From contig CAZYAN010000003.1 of assembly GCA_964645585.1 (NCBI GenBank), positions 1 to 64,000 of the forward strand: DNA of 64,000 nt, read 5' to 3'. The first letter of the stretch is position 1. Each line of letters starts with the position of its first letter. The notes below the pieces were generated by a model, which saw only the letters and a program-made list of their open reading frames with translations, was not told the DNA's origin and searched no databases. Position numbers and translations under genes: made by a program. Origin of the DNA: DATGSL01 sp964645585 (GTDB taxonomy: Bacteria > Verrucomicrobiota > Verrucomicrobiia > Opitutales > T3Sed10-336). Below, piece by piece: positions 34,864 to 43,437 of the stretch.

Positions 34864-36269
34864 GCTTTGACCACCTTTCCGCCATTGACGCCGACTTTGC
34901 TCATCGCATTCCGGGTATCGACGATACAGTCGCTCCACTCAGCCAGTTCACGGTAATCGACAGCGCTATGGGCCGTGCTGATGACGACACAATCAAACGG
35001 TGCGATTGCCGTCTGGCTCCACGCAACCGACTTCGCTCCGGCCCAATGCTCGTGCTCCCGCGTCGGCGGCACTTCCGGAATCCACGGATCGTAATATGCG
35101 ACTTCCGCGCCGCGTGCTTGTAATTGATCCATTAATACAAGCGTCGGCGACTCACGCATATCGTCGACGTCAGCCTTGTAGGCGAGACCAATCAGCAGGA
35201 TCCGGCTTCCGCGAACCGGACGCGCTTTCTGATTTAAAGCTTCCGTTACCTTCCGGACAACGTAGGCGGTCATCCCGGCGTTCACCTCGCCAGCGAGCTC
35301 AATAAACCGCGTGTGCTGCCCGTATTCGCGAGCCTTCCACGTCAGATAAAACGGATCGATCGGAATGCAATGTCCGCCGAGCCCGGGCCCTGGATAGAAC
35401 GGCATGAATCCGAACGGCTTCGTCTTTGCCGCTTCAATCACCTCCCAGATGTCGATTGCCATCGCCTCGTAGACGACCTTGAGCTCGTTGACCAGCGCGA
35501 TATTCACACTGCGAAAGATATTTTCCAACAGTTTGGCGGCTTCCGCTGCCCGGCACGAGGAAACCGGCACAAGGTTCTGAATCGCCCGGCCGTAGACCGC
35601 CATCGCACGGCGTCCGCACTCAGGAGTGTAGCCGCCGACAATCTTTGGAATCGACCCGACCTTGCTGCCCGGATTCCCGGGGTCTTCCCTCTCCGGCGAA
35701 AAAGCCAGATGAAAATCGACGCCCGCGATCAGTCCCGATCCTTCCTCCAGCACCTTCCGCAAATCCTCTTCCGTGGTGCCAGGGTAAGAGGTCGACTCCA
35801 GCACGACCAATTTCGGCTCCGGCACGTCTGACGGCTCACCATCTCCAATAGATGAAAGCCGCCCGTCCAGGTGAAGCCCGCCATCGCCATCAAGCACGCC
35901 GCCAGCGCAGGCAAGATCGCCGATCTTGCGTCTCACCCGCGCTCCAAGATAGGGTGCAATCGTTCGACCGGTGCTGAGGACGTAAGATACGTCCGGTTCC
36001 CGGTATTTATTCAAGGGTGTTGGAACGCAGATGATCACCGCCGAAACATCCGCAACCCGGGAAAAATCAGTCGAGGGGTCGAACATACCGCCCGCGACGG
36101 CTGATGCGATCGATTCGTTCGAAATATGCTTGATATAACTCCGCCCGGAGCGGAGCGCTTCCACCTTGGCCGCGTCAACATCCAGACCGACCACCTTCAC
36201 GCCAGAGGCAATGAATTGAAGCGATAGAGGTAACCCGACGTATCCAAGTCCTACGATGCCAATTTTCAT
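34860..36269 (-). CDS. UDP-N-acetylglucosamine 6-dehydrogenase (WbpA-like)
   Basis: About 469 residues. It is a nucleotide-sugar dehydrogenase that oxidises UDP-GlcNAc twice at C6 to the uronic acid. GLGYVGLPLS is near residue 7, LESTSYPGTTEEDL near 158, and the catalytic cysteine is Cys301 in GLGGHCIPIDPFY. An unusual insert of roughly 36-40 residues (about 111-151, rich in Gly and Asp) sits between T-I-A-P-Y-L and L-V-V-L-E-S-T, where relatives normally have only a few residues. The ATG at 36269 gives the standard N terminus; upstream in-frame sequence is not family-like. Confidence 0.9.
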   Translation of the reverse strand: MKIGIVGLGYVGLPLSLQFIASGVKVVGLDVDAAKVEALRSGRSYIKHISNESIASAVAGGMFDPSTDFSRVADVSAVIICVPTPLNKYREPDVSYVLSTGRTIAPYLGARVRRKIGDLACAGGVLDGDGGLHLDGRLSSIGDGEPSDVPEPKLVVLESTSYPGTTEEDLRKVLEEGSGLIAGVDFHLAFSPEREDPGNPGSKVGSIPKIVGGYTPECGRRAMAVYGRAIQNLVPVSSCRAAEAAKLLENIFRSVNIALVNELKVVYEAMAIDIWEVIEAAKTKPFGFMPFYPGPGLGGHCIPIDPFYLTWKAREYGQHTRFIELAGEVNAGMTAYVVRKVTEALNQKARPVRGSRILLIGLAYKADVDDMRESPTLVLMDQLQARGAEVAYYDPWIPEVPPTREHEHWAGAKSVAWSQTAIAPFDCVVISTAHSAVDYRELAEWSDCIVDTRNAMSKVGVNGGKVVKA

Positions 36270-36373
36270 TGATTGTTCAGGGAATTGATATTGTTGTTTC
36301 GCTTCTCTCAGAGAGCTCGTGGCGCGGTAACAACGCCCGCTTCTTCGAAAAAATTTTTGGGTTCCGCCCCCAA

Positions 36374-39172
36374 TCAGAACTCCGCCAGACCTGCGCCTTC
36401 CACGGCCGAACATTCCAAAATCGCGGGCGGGAGGTCGCGCGGACCGTAATAGACACGGCAAAGCCGTTCGCGCACAGCGTCCACCGCATCTTCTCGCGCG
36501 AGAATCATCAGGCAGCCCCCAAGTCCAGCCCCGGCGATCTGGGCGCCCGCAACCCCTTCGATCGCCTTGACCGTGTCAGCCATGCAGTCGATCTCCGGCG
36601 TGCTGCATGCGTAGTACCCTGGCTGATACATCAGTTGGGCACCGCCGACACGCTCAGGATCCTCACTCGAAAGGTCCGCGAGGAGACGATACAAATCACC
36701 ATCCGAGCATCCGCTCGCGTGCGGTATCTCCGACCCGGAGGCATCGCTGGCAACGACGCGATCCCCATCGTGACTGAGGTTCATCAGCCGCCCAAATTCC
36801 GAAACCCTGCCCTCGCTAAAGAGCCGAATCGCTTTCCTCGCACGCGCGCACTCCGCAATGCCGAAAAGCAGGACGCCGCGAATGAAGTAGTGTTCCTGTT
36901 CACGATGGCTCGAAAAACTTCTTTCGATCAACTCGGCGTGTTTCGTGCCAAGCGCGTCGCGGATCTCCCGTCCGGTCATCACCTCGGGAACCTTCAACAG
37001 GATCTGGTAGATCTGACTCGTCTTAACCCCCAGCCTTTCCGGATCGATATCACGCAAATGCTCAACCCGCGATGCGATTTCGGGAACCCGCTCCTTCAGG
37101 AGAGCGAATCCGAGATTGTACGACGCGATCCGCGAGTTGAAGAGGTCGCGCGCACTCGCGCTCTTGGATGCCTTGATGTGACTGTTTGCAATGACAACAC
37201 GATACCCTTCCGGCGCATCGACCACGCCGTCCTCTACAAACGGAAGATTCGCGACACGCACGATCTTGTTTCGCTGTCCCAGGTAAATGGCCGCGTGATC
37301 TCCGGCACCGCCGCGCGAACCGACAAACCATTCGCCCTGACCGCACAGATCAATGAATCGCGCGCTGGTCAATTCCAGGTTGTTCAACGCGATCGCCGCT
37401 TGTGACACGCCAACCACCAGCGATGAACTGCTGCTGAGCCCGGCGGCCATCGGAATATTGCCGGCGACCGCAAGATCCATTCCTAAAATCCGGATGTCCT
37501 GATAATAATGCTGCAACCGAAGCAAAGCTGCCTTCAGGTAATTGCCCCACTCCCCCGGATGCCCGAGCAAATGGCTGCGAACCCAGTCACTCTCTACAAA
37601 ATGAATCCACTCGCTCCAGGCAAACTGCCCGAGGAGTTCACGCATGCTGAAGTCGATCTCGCGAAAACTTTTTGCCAAGGCGCTGACGCCGACGACCCGA
37701 TCATCATCCCGCTCCCCCGCCACCACAAAGGTCTCCCGGTCCAAGGCGAGGAAATTATTAGAACCGCCTCTATGATCGATGTGACGGCCCATCAGGTTAA
37801 TCCGTCCCGGCGCGCGAACAATGACTACTTTCCGGTCATACCCGAACCGTTCGCCAAAGACCCGGAGCACGCCGCGGATTTCATCGATTTTTTCATGATG
37901 AACGTTCGTATCCGGTCCGTAAATACGCACGAGCCAGTTGTAAAGAGAAACCCCCGACGCATCGAGCCGACTCAGCCACTCCCGCACGCTCGCCCGCTGA
38001 CTCGGAGGCAGCGCCACCCGGCGGCGCCGCTCGACCTCCCGCTCAATCGTCGCCCGCCGTCCCCGCACGTAATCCTGAATACGAAGGAGTTCGCTCGGGG
38101 AATTGAATCCTTGAATCCAATCGCCCCGGTCGATCATCACGGTGCGGACGCGGAATCGCGGCTCTCCCTCCTCGTCTTTAATTCGCGGAAGATGCCGAAC
38201 AAAATCCGTTACATAAAACTCCTGCTGCTCGTTGCGGTTATCCAGGAGACGAACCCCCGCTCGAAACGCCTCAAACTCGAGCAGATAAAGACTCGGATTC
38301 GTCGCCTGACAGCGCGCTTCAATTTCGCTTGCCGTGTAAAAGACGCCGTCCACCGCCAGCTGGTTCGCGGGATCATTGACAAACCGCTCGACCCGCTGCC
38401 GGTCGAATGGGACTTTGCCATCCGCCATCTCAAGCAATTCGGTGCCGGACAATTTACTTTTTGCCTGGTCCGGAAAATGTCTCTCGATCACGGAATTCAA
38501 TTCGTCAACGCCGAAGGGCTCGTTTCGTTCGAGCCGTTTCTTGATCTCATCGACAACCGCTTGTCTCGCGATCGTCATGTATTCGACAATCGCGACGGCC
38601 TGCCCGGTCGAATCCAGCAGGACACGCCCTTGTCTCTCCTGCAGGCTGCTCCCCTTCTTCAGGGTGAGCAGGGTGAAGTCCGCCCGCTGGCGGATATGCC
38701 CGTCAACAAGCGCGTCAATGGCACCTTGTTCGATGTATTTGTCACCCGGAGTTACCAGCACGGGTCCGTCATGCTCCCACCTCTCCAAGGCTTCCGCCGC
38801 CGCGCGCGCGGCATGACCCGTTCCAAGGAGCGCCGGCTGAAAAGCGAACATCGCTTCAGGATGATCCTTGGCAACCGCCGCCATCACCTGTTCAGCGTGC
38901 GAATTGACAACAAGCAGAAACTTGCGGAACCGGCTTCGTTTGAACGACGCGATCATCCGGCTGATCGCCGGCACGCCATCGATCTCCGAATTTACTTTCG
39001 CGAGGTCGGCCCGGCCCATGCGGGAGCCGCGACCGGCGGCCAGAATGACAACCATGGTCCGCGACACAAACCCGCGGGCGTTGAGACGTTCGTCCGCGGG
39101 ACCGCGTGCCACGCTTCCTGACGGCTGAGAAATTGTTCGGGTGATCATTTCGGCAGGTTTGATTTGGGGCAT
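36374..39172 (-). CDS. Fused nucleotidyltransferase / GHMP sugar kinase
   Basis: About 932 residues. The N-terminal half is a GlmU-like nucleotidyltransferase: VVILAAGRGSRMG near residue 42, L-L-G-T-G-H-A-A-R-A and VTPGDKYI. The C-terminal half is a GHMP kinase of the galactokinase type: APGRINLMGRHIDHRGG (near 454), PMAAGLSSSSSLVVG (near 574) and a late G-A-G-L-G-G-C-L-M-I. Such a fusion could phosphorylate a free sugar and convert the sugar-1-phosphate to an NDP-sugar, as FKP does for fucose with different domains. The start is uncertain (39172, 39148, or near the first motif). It lies between the sugar transferase and WbpA-like genes. Confidence 0.82.
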   Translation of the reverse strand: MPQIKPAEMITRTISQPSGSVARGPADERLNARGFVSRTMVVILAAGRGSRMGRADLAKVNSEIDGVPAISRMIASFKRSRFRKFLLVVNSHAEQVMAAVAKDHPEAMFAFQPALLGTGHAARAAAEALERWEHDGPVLVTPGDKYIEQGAIDALVDGHIRQRADFTLLTLKKGSSLQERQGRVLLDSTGQAVAIVEYMTIARQAVVDEIKKRLERNEPFGVDELNSVIERHFPDQAKSKLSGTELLEMADGKVPFDRQRVERFVNDPANQLAVDGVFYTASEIEARCQATNPSLYLLEFEAFRAGVRLLDNRNEQQEFYVTDFVRHLPRIKDEEGEPRFRVRTVMIDRGDWIQGFNSPSELLRIQDYVRGRRATIEREVERRRRVALPPSQRASVREWLSRLDASGVSLYNWLVRIYGPDTNVHHEKIDEIRGVLRVFGERFGYDRKVVIVRAPGRINLMGRHIDHRGGSNNFLALDRETFVVAGERDDDRVVGVSALAKSFREIDFSMRELLGQFAWSEWIHFVESDWVRSHLLGHPGEWGNYLKAALLRLQHYYQDIRILGMDLAVAGNIPMAAGLSSSSSLVVGVSQAAIALNNLELTSARFIDLCGQGEWFVGSRGGAGDHAAIYLGQRNKIVRVANLPFVEDGVVDAPEGYRVVIANSHIKASKSASARDLFNSRIASYNLGFALLKERVPEIASRVEHLRDIDPERLGVKTSQIYQILLKVPEVMTGREIRDALGTKHAELIERSFSSHREQEHYFIRGVLLFGIAECARARKAIRLFSEGRVSEFGRLMNLSHDGDRVVASDASGSEIPHASGCSDGDLYRLLADLSSEDPERVGGAQLMYQPGYYACSTPEIDCMADTVKAIEGVAGAQIAGAGLGGCLMILAREDAVDAVRERLCRVYYGPRDLPPAILECSAVEGAGLAEF

Positions 39173-39298
39173 CAATTCCGTGAAAAATTCCGTCAAATCG
39201 CCGTTACTCGGCGGAAAACTGCTGGAGCATCGGATCCCAGCCGTCGTCAGGAACGATCGGGATTACGGACGAGATAGGTTTTCGTGAATCGCTGTAAA

Positions 39299-40522
39299 TC
39301 AGGCGCTGCGCGCGCGGCGGACAAAAATGTTCCAAAGCGCGACGCAAGCGTATCGCAGATCAGTCCGAAATGGCGCCTGCTCATATGCGCGCAAGTACTT
39401 CAATTCGGAGGCGACGATCTCATCAAAGGTTTTTGGAAGATCGGCGTAGAACGGAGGCAGCAAGCCGGGAGTGTACCGATTGCGGATCTCCTGCGCCTCC
39501 GGCGGATAGAGACTGAAGTATTGCTGGCTTAACGGTCGAACCCCGACCAGTTTCATTTCCCCTCGCAACACATTGAGGATCATCGGAATCTCATCCAGCC
39601 ACAGACGCCGCAACCACCGCCCCCAAACCGGGATCCGAAAATCATCTTTGAACTTTCCGCCTTCTTGAAGGTTGTTGCGCCGATACACGTACTCTTGCAA
39701 AAATTCGGCGTACGGGTGCATCGTTCGCAATTTATAAACGACAAACATTTCCCCGCCCCGACCATGCCGCTTCAGCGCGCAACACGGACCATACGTCGGA
39801 TCGCGCACGAACTCCGCCTCACGAACTTTCCGCACGACAAAATGCATCAATCCGCCCTGGTCGCGATGCTCCACGATTTCAAATCCGCACGAGACGAGTC
39901 TGCCGAGGGCTTCGGCCTCTGACAGCGGTCGACTATGTCCTTTCGTGCAGGCAAAGTAGCTCCTTCTTAGTCCCGGCAGTTTCGGCCAGACGCGATGAAC
40001 GAGCCAATCGACAAAATAAATTCCTGTTGCGAGAACCGGCGGATATTTTCGATGAATTCGTTCCCGCCGCTGCGCGTTGGTTTCAAAGCAACCGACGAAC
40101 AATCCTCCGATCTTCAGCCGAGAATTAACCGCCCGGAAGAATTTGTTGATCCACCGCGAATTGTTGATCTTCTGCAAAACACCAATGGCGTCCCACCCCG
40201 GCGCCAGCGCCTCGACATGCGACCGCTTGATACTGCCGACGAGCCGCACACGCTGAGCATCGGGATCGAGGCGGCCCCGAAAGAACGCGTCCACCTCGGA
40301 CGGTGTCCGCCCGCCTTCGGCAACTCGCGGCCGATCAGCCACCGGCGGAGCGAACAGCATCGGCGTATCCCAAACCGAAAAGAGCGGCGGATCATCGTAC
40401 TCAACAACTGATGCCCCCGGAAATGAATTGCGCCTGCGTTTTAGGAACCCGCGACGCTGCTGTCCCTGCCTTCCCCCACCGCTAAACGGTCGGATCGAAA
40501 CACCCGGCAATCTTGCTCTCAT
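39299..40522 (-). CDS. Bacterial sugar transferase with methyltransferase-like N-terminal region
   Basis: 407 residues; the ATG has a good GGAGGAAG ribosome site. The C-terminal half belongs to the bacterial sugar transferase family (PF02397) of initiating phosphoglycosyl transferases: MFVVYKLRTMHPYAE, RLWLDEIPMILNVLRGEM and L-V-G-V-R-P-L. The N-terminal part (about 60-235) lacks the polytopic membrane domain of WbaP/WcaJ and instead looks like a remnant Rossmann methyltransferase (SRLKIGGLFVGC, LVSCGFEIVEHRDQGG) without a clear SAM loop. It is probably the enzyme that loads the first sugar-phosphate onto undecaprenyl phosphate. Confidence 0.8.
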   Translation of the reverse strand: MRARLPGVSIRPFSGGGRQGQQRRGFLKRRRNSFPGASVVEYDDPPLFSVWDTPMLFAPPVADRPRVAEGGRTPSEVDAFFRGRLDPDAQRVRLVGSIKRSHVEALAPGWDAIGVLQKINNSRWINKFFRAVNSRLKIGGLFVGCFETNAQRRERIHRKYPPVLATGIYFVDWLVHRVWPKLPGLRRSYFACTKGHSRPLSEAEALGRLVSCGFEIVEHRDQGGLMHFVVRKVREAEFVRDPTYGPCCALKRHGRGGEMFVVYKLRTMHPYAEFLQEYVYRRNNLQEGGKFKDDFRIPVWGRWLRRLWLDEIPMILNVLRGEMKLVGVRPLSQQYFSLYPPEAQEIRNRYTPGLLPPFYADLPKTFDEIVASELKYLRAYEQAPFRTDLRYACVALWNIFVRRARSA

Positions 40523-40572
40523 TCAACTTCCTCCCCTTCTCACACATCCCGTTCACAGCTCCCGTCGCCTGC

Positions 40573-40950
40573 TCAAAGCGGTCGCTGATAAACCCGCGGC
40601 CGCCGAACAATCGCCGGCAGAAACCCAAGAGCCACACCCGATACATTAAATAAAAAATCCATCCCGCTCATGGTTCGCTCGGGAATCAAGAATTGTCCTC
40701 CTTCCGCAAGCGCCCCGGTCAAAAGCCCAAGCACCAACCAAATCATCCCCCGCCGAAACTGCCCCTCCGGCGTGCGCACGACAAAGCCGCGCCCGACAAA
40801 GGCCCATGGAAGAAACATCGCCAAGTGCAGCAAGTGGCTCGCATCGATCCAAGACAGAAGCCTGCTGCTGGCCACACTGCCGACGGGCATCAGGTGCAGA
40901 GCAAAAACAATCATGATGTAGATCAATGAGAAACGCGTGAAGTTCTTCAT
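40573..40950 (-). CDS. VanZ-like membrane protein
   Basis: 125 residues with about four hydrophobic segments: SLIYIMIVFALHLMPVG, the H-L-L-H-L-A-M-F-L-P-W-A-F segment, WLVLGLLTGALAEGGQF and DFLFNVSGVALGFL. The pattern of a conserved H-x-x-x-F and a G-x-x-x-E-x-x-Q-x-x-I-P followed by D-x-x-x-N-x-x-G is the VanZ family signature. VanZ relatives often occur in surface polysaccharide loci; the biochemical role is unclear. Confidence 0.8.
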   Translation of the reverse strand: MKNFTRFSLIYIMIVFALHLMPVGSVASSRLLSWIDASHLLHLAMFLPWAFVGRGFVVRTPEGQFRRGMIWLVLGLLTGALAEGGQFLIPERTMSGMDFLFNVSGVALGFLPAIVRRPRVYQRPL

Positions 40951-41036
40951 CTAGAATAAATACCGGCGCGGAAAACCATGCTGCTTCCGCAACTCGTGCG
41001 CGTCCTGTCGATCGAATATTCACATGAAAAAAGCGA

Positions 41037-42155
41037 TCACTGGACATGCTCCGCCATGCGAGCTCCGCGGCCGGTCTCTTCCCGTCGCGATTCTTCCCGA
41101 AGCTCTCGAACCGTCTCCGGATAGCCTTCAAACAATCCAGCCATGAATGCCGCGACATCGATTTTTTCCTTCAGCATCGCGGCGCGTCGGCGATCCCATA
41201 CTTTCTTTGTGCCTGGTTTTGAGTAATTCTCCACCAGCCGAAACATCCGCTCCGGTTCATTTGTCCGGACGCCATAAGTAAGACCGTAACGATCTTCCAA
41301 CTCTTCGAGGTATCCAATCTCGCCGACAAAATCATTAAACCTGATCGCCGGAGTTCCCAGCACCGCGGCTTCGGCAGCCATCGTTTGACTGTCCCCGACA
41401 TACAATTCGGCAAACGCCATCGCGTGATGAATTTTGTCAGGAGCAATCTTAATTCGGTAACTCTCAAACTCTGGTTCGAGTTCCCTCTCGGACGTAATGT
41501 ATACGGCCCCGCGGGTCTCAAGCGTACTGACAAGACGCCGGGCAACTTCACGCCCGATTCCGCGGCGTCCAGCGTCATGATGCGCGGCGAGCTTTGCGAA
41601 ACGGATAAGAAAGTACGGCCCTTCCGCTGAATGAAACGTACGCACAACGGACCGATCGGGAGTAAAATGATTCGGGTGCAGGTAGGCAAGCTCATGGTAC
41701 CCGCGATAGCTAATCGTTTTACGCCGCCACCGCCCCGTTCTGCAGGATTCCGGAGCAAGTATATAGTTGCAAAACGGATACGCTAATTTTGCAAAAATCG
41801 GCACCACATCCCAGTCGTCTTCGTTCACAACGATACTCGGGATCCCGAGCATACGTCCGACATGGCCGATCTCGGCACAGGTTCCAACCATAAGGTTCGG
41901 CCGGTCGCGCAGCGCTTCTCGAAAGATTGCCCGCTCCCGAATCAGCATGGCGCCCATCATACCCGCTGTTGTATCTTTGCGCCCCCGAGGCAAAACGTTG
42001 ATGAACGGCAATTCTTCCGCGTGCAGAAGGTCCTCCAGAACATCCTTGTTTCGCGCCAAAATGGTTATTTGGTGCCCGTTCTTTCGCAATGCTTGGATCA
42101 CAAAACGAAAGAGATGAAAATGGGCCGGATGACCGAGGTAGATCAGAAGTTTCAT
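41037..42155 (-). CDS. DUF354 glycosyltransferase-like protein
   Basis: 372 residues with a GT-B-like layout: MKLLIYLGHPAHFHLFR at the N terminus, LMVGTCAEIGHVGRMLG, VVNEDDWDVVP, and YVGDSQTMAAEAAVLGTPAIRFND in the C-terminal half, all characteristic of PF04007 (DUF354). Members resemble MurG/UDP-GlcNAc 2-epimerase folds and are thought to be glycosyltransferases. The ATG overlaps the upstream stop as ATGA. Confidence 0.85.
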   Translation of the reverse strand: MKLLIYLGHPAHFHLFRFVIQALRKNGHQITILARNKDVLEDLLHAEELPFINVLPRGRKDTTAGMMGAMLIRERAIFREALRDRPNLMVGTCAEIGHVGRMLGIPSIVVNEDDWDVVPIFAKLAYPFCNYILAPESCRTGRWRRKTISYRGYHELAYLHPNHFTPDRSVVRTFHSAEGPYFLIRFAKLAAHHDAGRRGIGREVARRLVSTLETRGAVYITSERELEPEFESYRIKIAPDKIHHAMAFAELYVGDSQTMAAEAAVLGTPAIRFNDFVGEIGYLEELEDRYGLTYGVRTNEPERMFRLVENYSKPGTKKVWDRRRAAMLKEKIDVAAFMAGLFEGYPETVRELREESRREETGRGARMAEHVQ

Positions 42156-43384
42156 TCGGAAACCTGCTGGTTCAATAAAGACTTCCGCGCCGCGCTGAGT
42201 TCAACGAGCGCCAGAAACATCCATGCCTGCCCCCAGCGCATATACGGTATCCGGTTCTTTCCCACCGGGAAAAGCTGGTAACAGAAATACCCGCGCACAC
42301 TGTACATATGCCGGATGGTCCAGCGCGCAATGATTCGAGCGAACTTCGCGTAATCCGGCTCTAGATGGCGCAAGCGGGAAAAGCTCAAAATGCCTTGCGC
42401 CTGGTTATGTATATCCGCAGGCCATTCTTTAGGAAGTCTCCATTTTGCCCTGCCCGACGGAAAAAACTGCTCGCGGCGATAAAAAGCTGCCCCCCGCTCG
42501 AGGGCTTGCAGGCTTTCCGAGCCGATATCGCCGAGCAAACGCCGTACGCGATCAATGGAGTCGAGCAGGAAGCCTTGGTGAAAGTCAATTTGCACCCGTT
42601 CCTGTTTCGTGACCGGATCGAGACTGTAGTTCCACCGTCCGTCAGCATGCTGGTGAGCCACGGTGAATGCGAGCGCTTGCCGCGCAAGATCTCCCCACTC
42701 CGCGCTTCCTCCGAGCGCCGCGCCCGATGCGAGAATTTCCGCGGCCAGCATATTGGCATTGTAACAGCAGTCCCGGTGCAAATGCGTGTAACTGAAACAG
42801 AGGCCCGCCGGCGTCTCGGTCCGCGGTAAATTTTCTGTCACGTACCGGCAGCAGGCGAAGATCGCATCTCTTGCACGCTTGTCTCCGCTCAATTCAAAGT
42901 AGTCGAAGATACCGCGAGCGACAAACGCGGTGACCACCACCGATGGCACACCGGCCGCCACGCGTTTTATAGGATTTACCCAATCGAAAGGATAGCCCCA
43001 GCAGAGCCCGGAAAAGCCTTCGGACCGATTGGCCAGCAGCCAATCAAACAGCTCTCGCGCTACCGATCTCAGCTCTTGGTTTTCGTCCGCCATTGCCCAT
43101 CGGCTGTATCCCGAGAGAAACAGGCCGATCGCCTTCGGATTGCGCCGCTTTCGAATGCCCATCACCGGTCGCAGATTTACCGGGTTGCGCTTGTGAATCT
43201 GGGTGGCGACAGCCTGCGTCCAGCGTCCGCCCCAATGAAGCGGCGGCCAACCGGTCAACGCGTCATAGGGATCGTAACCGGCGAATTCTTCAGCTTCAAC
43301 ATAGGCCCGAAGCCGAGCGAGCACCGCGTCCGCCGGATCATGCGCGACCCGGCGCGGAGGTTTCTCCTGGATTTCCGTGTTCAT
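42152..43384 (-). CDS. Predicted (alpha/alpha) toroid protein of the EPS cluster
   Basis: About 410 residues, helical, with regularly spaced W-x-x-A and G-F-L-L-D-S-I segments (FHQGFLLDSIDR, HNQAQGILSF, RWGQAWMFLALVEL) like alpha/alpha-barrel glycan-active proteins. Proteins of this type are often mislabelled delta-aminolevulinic acid dehydratase and occur beside DUF354 glycosyltransferases. No signal peptide is visible. The start is ambiguous: the ATG at 43384, or a TTG at 43441 whose TTGA overlaps the upstream stop. Function is unknown, probably in polymer assembly. Confidence 0.65.
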   Translation of the reverse strand: MNTEIQEKPPRRVAHDPADAVLARLRAYVEAEEFAGYDPYDALTGWPPLHWGGRWTQAVATQIHKRNPVNLRPVMGIRKRRNPKAIGLFLSGYSRWAMADENQELRSVARELFDWLLANRSEGFSGLCWGYPFDWVNPIKRVAAGVPSVVVTAFVARGIFDYFELSGDKRARDAIFACCRYVTENLPRTETPAGLCFSYTHLHRDCCYNANMLAAEILASGAALGGSAEWGDLARQALAFTVAHQHADGRWNYSLDPVTKQERVQIDFHQGFLLDSIDRVRRLLGDIGSESLQALERGAAFYRREQFFPSGRAKWRLPKEWPADIHNQAQGILSFSRLRHLEPDYAKFARIIARWTIRHMYSVRGYFCYQLFPVGKNRIPYMRWGQAWMFLALVELSAARKSLLNQQVSE

Positions 43385-43437
43385 GGTAAACTGATTCGGC
43401 TTGGAGGAGCTGCCCAATCGACTGGCATCCGTCCGGC

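Noticed and set aside
37508..39121. Plus-strand 537-codon frame opposite the nucleotidyltransferase/kinase fusion
   Set aside because: Although long, it has no recognisable domain, and the opposite strand has two well-defined enzyme domains.
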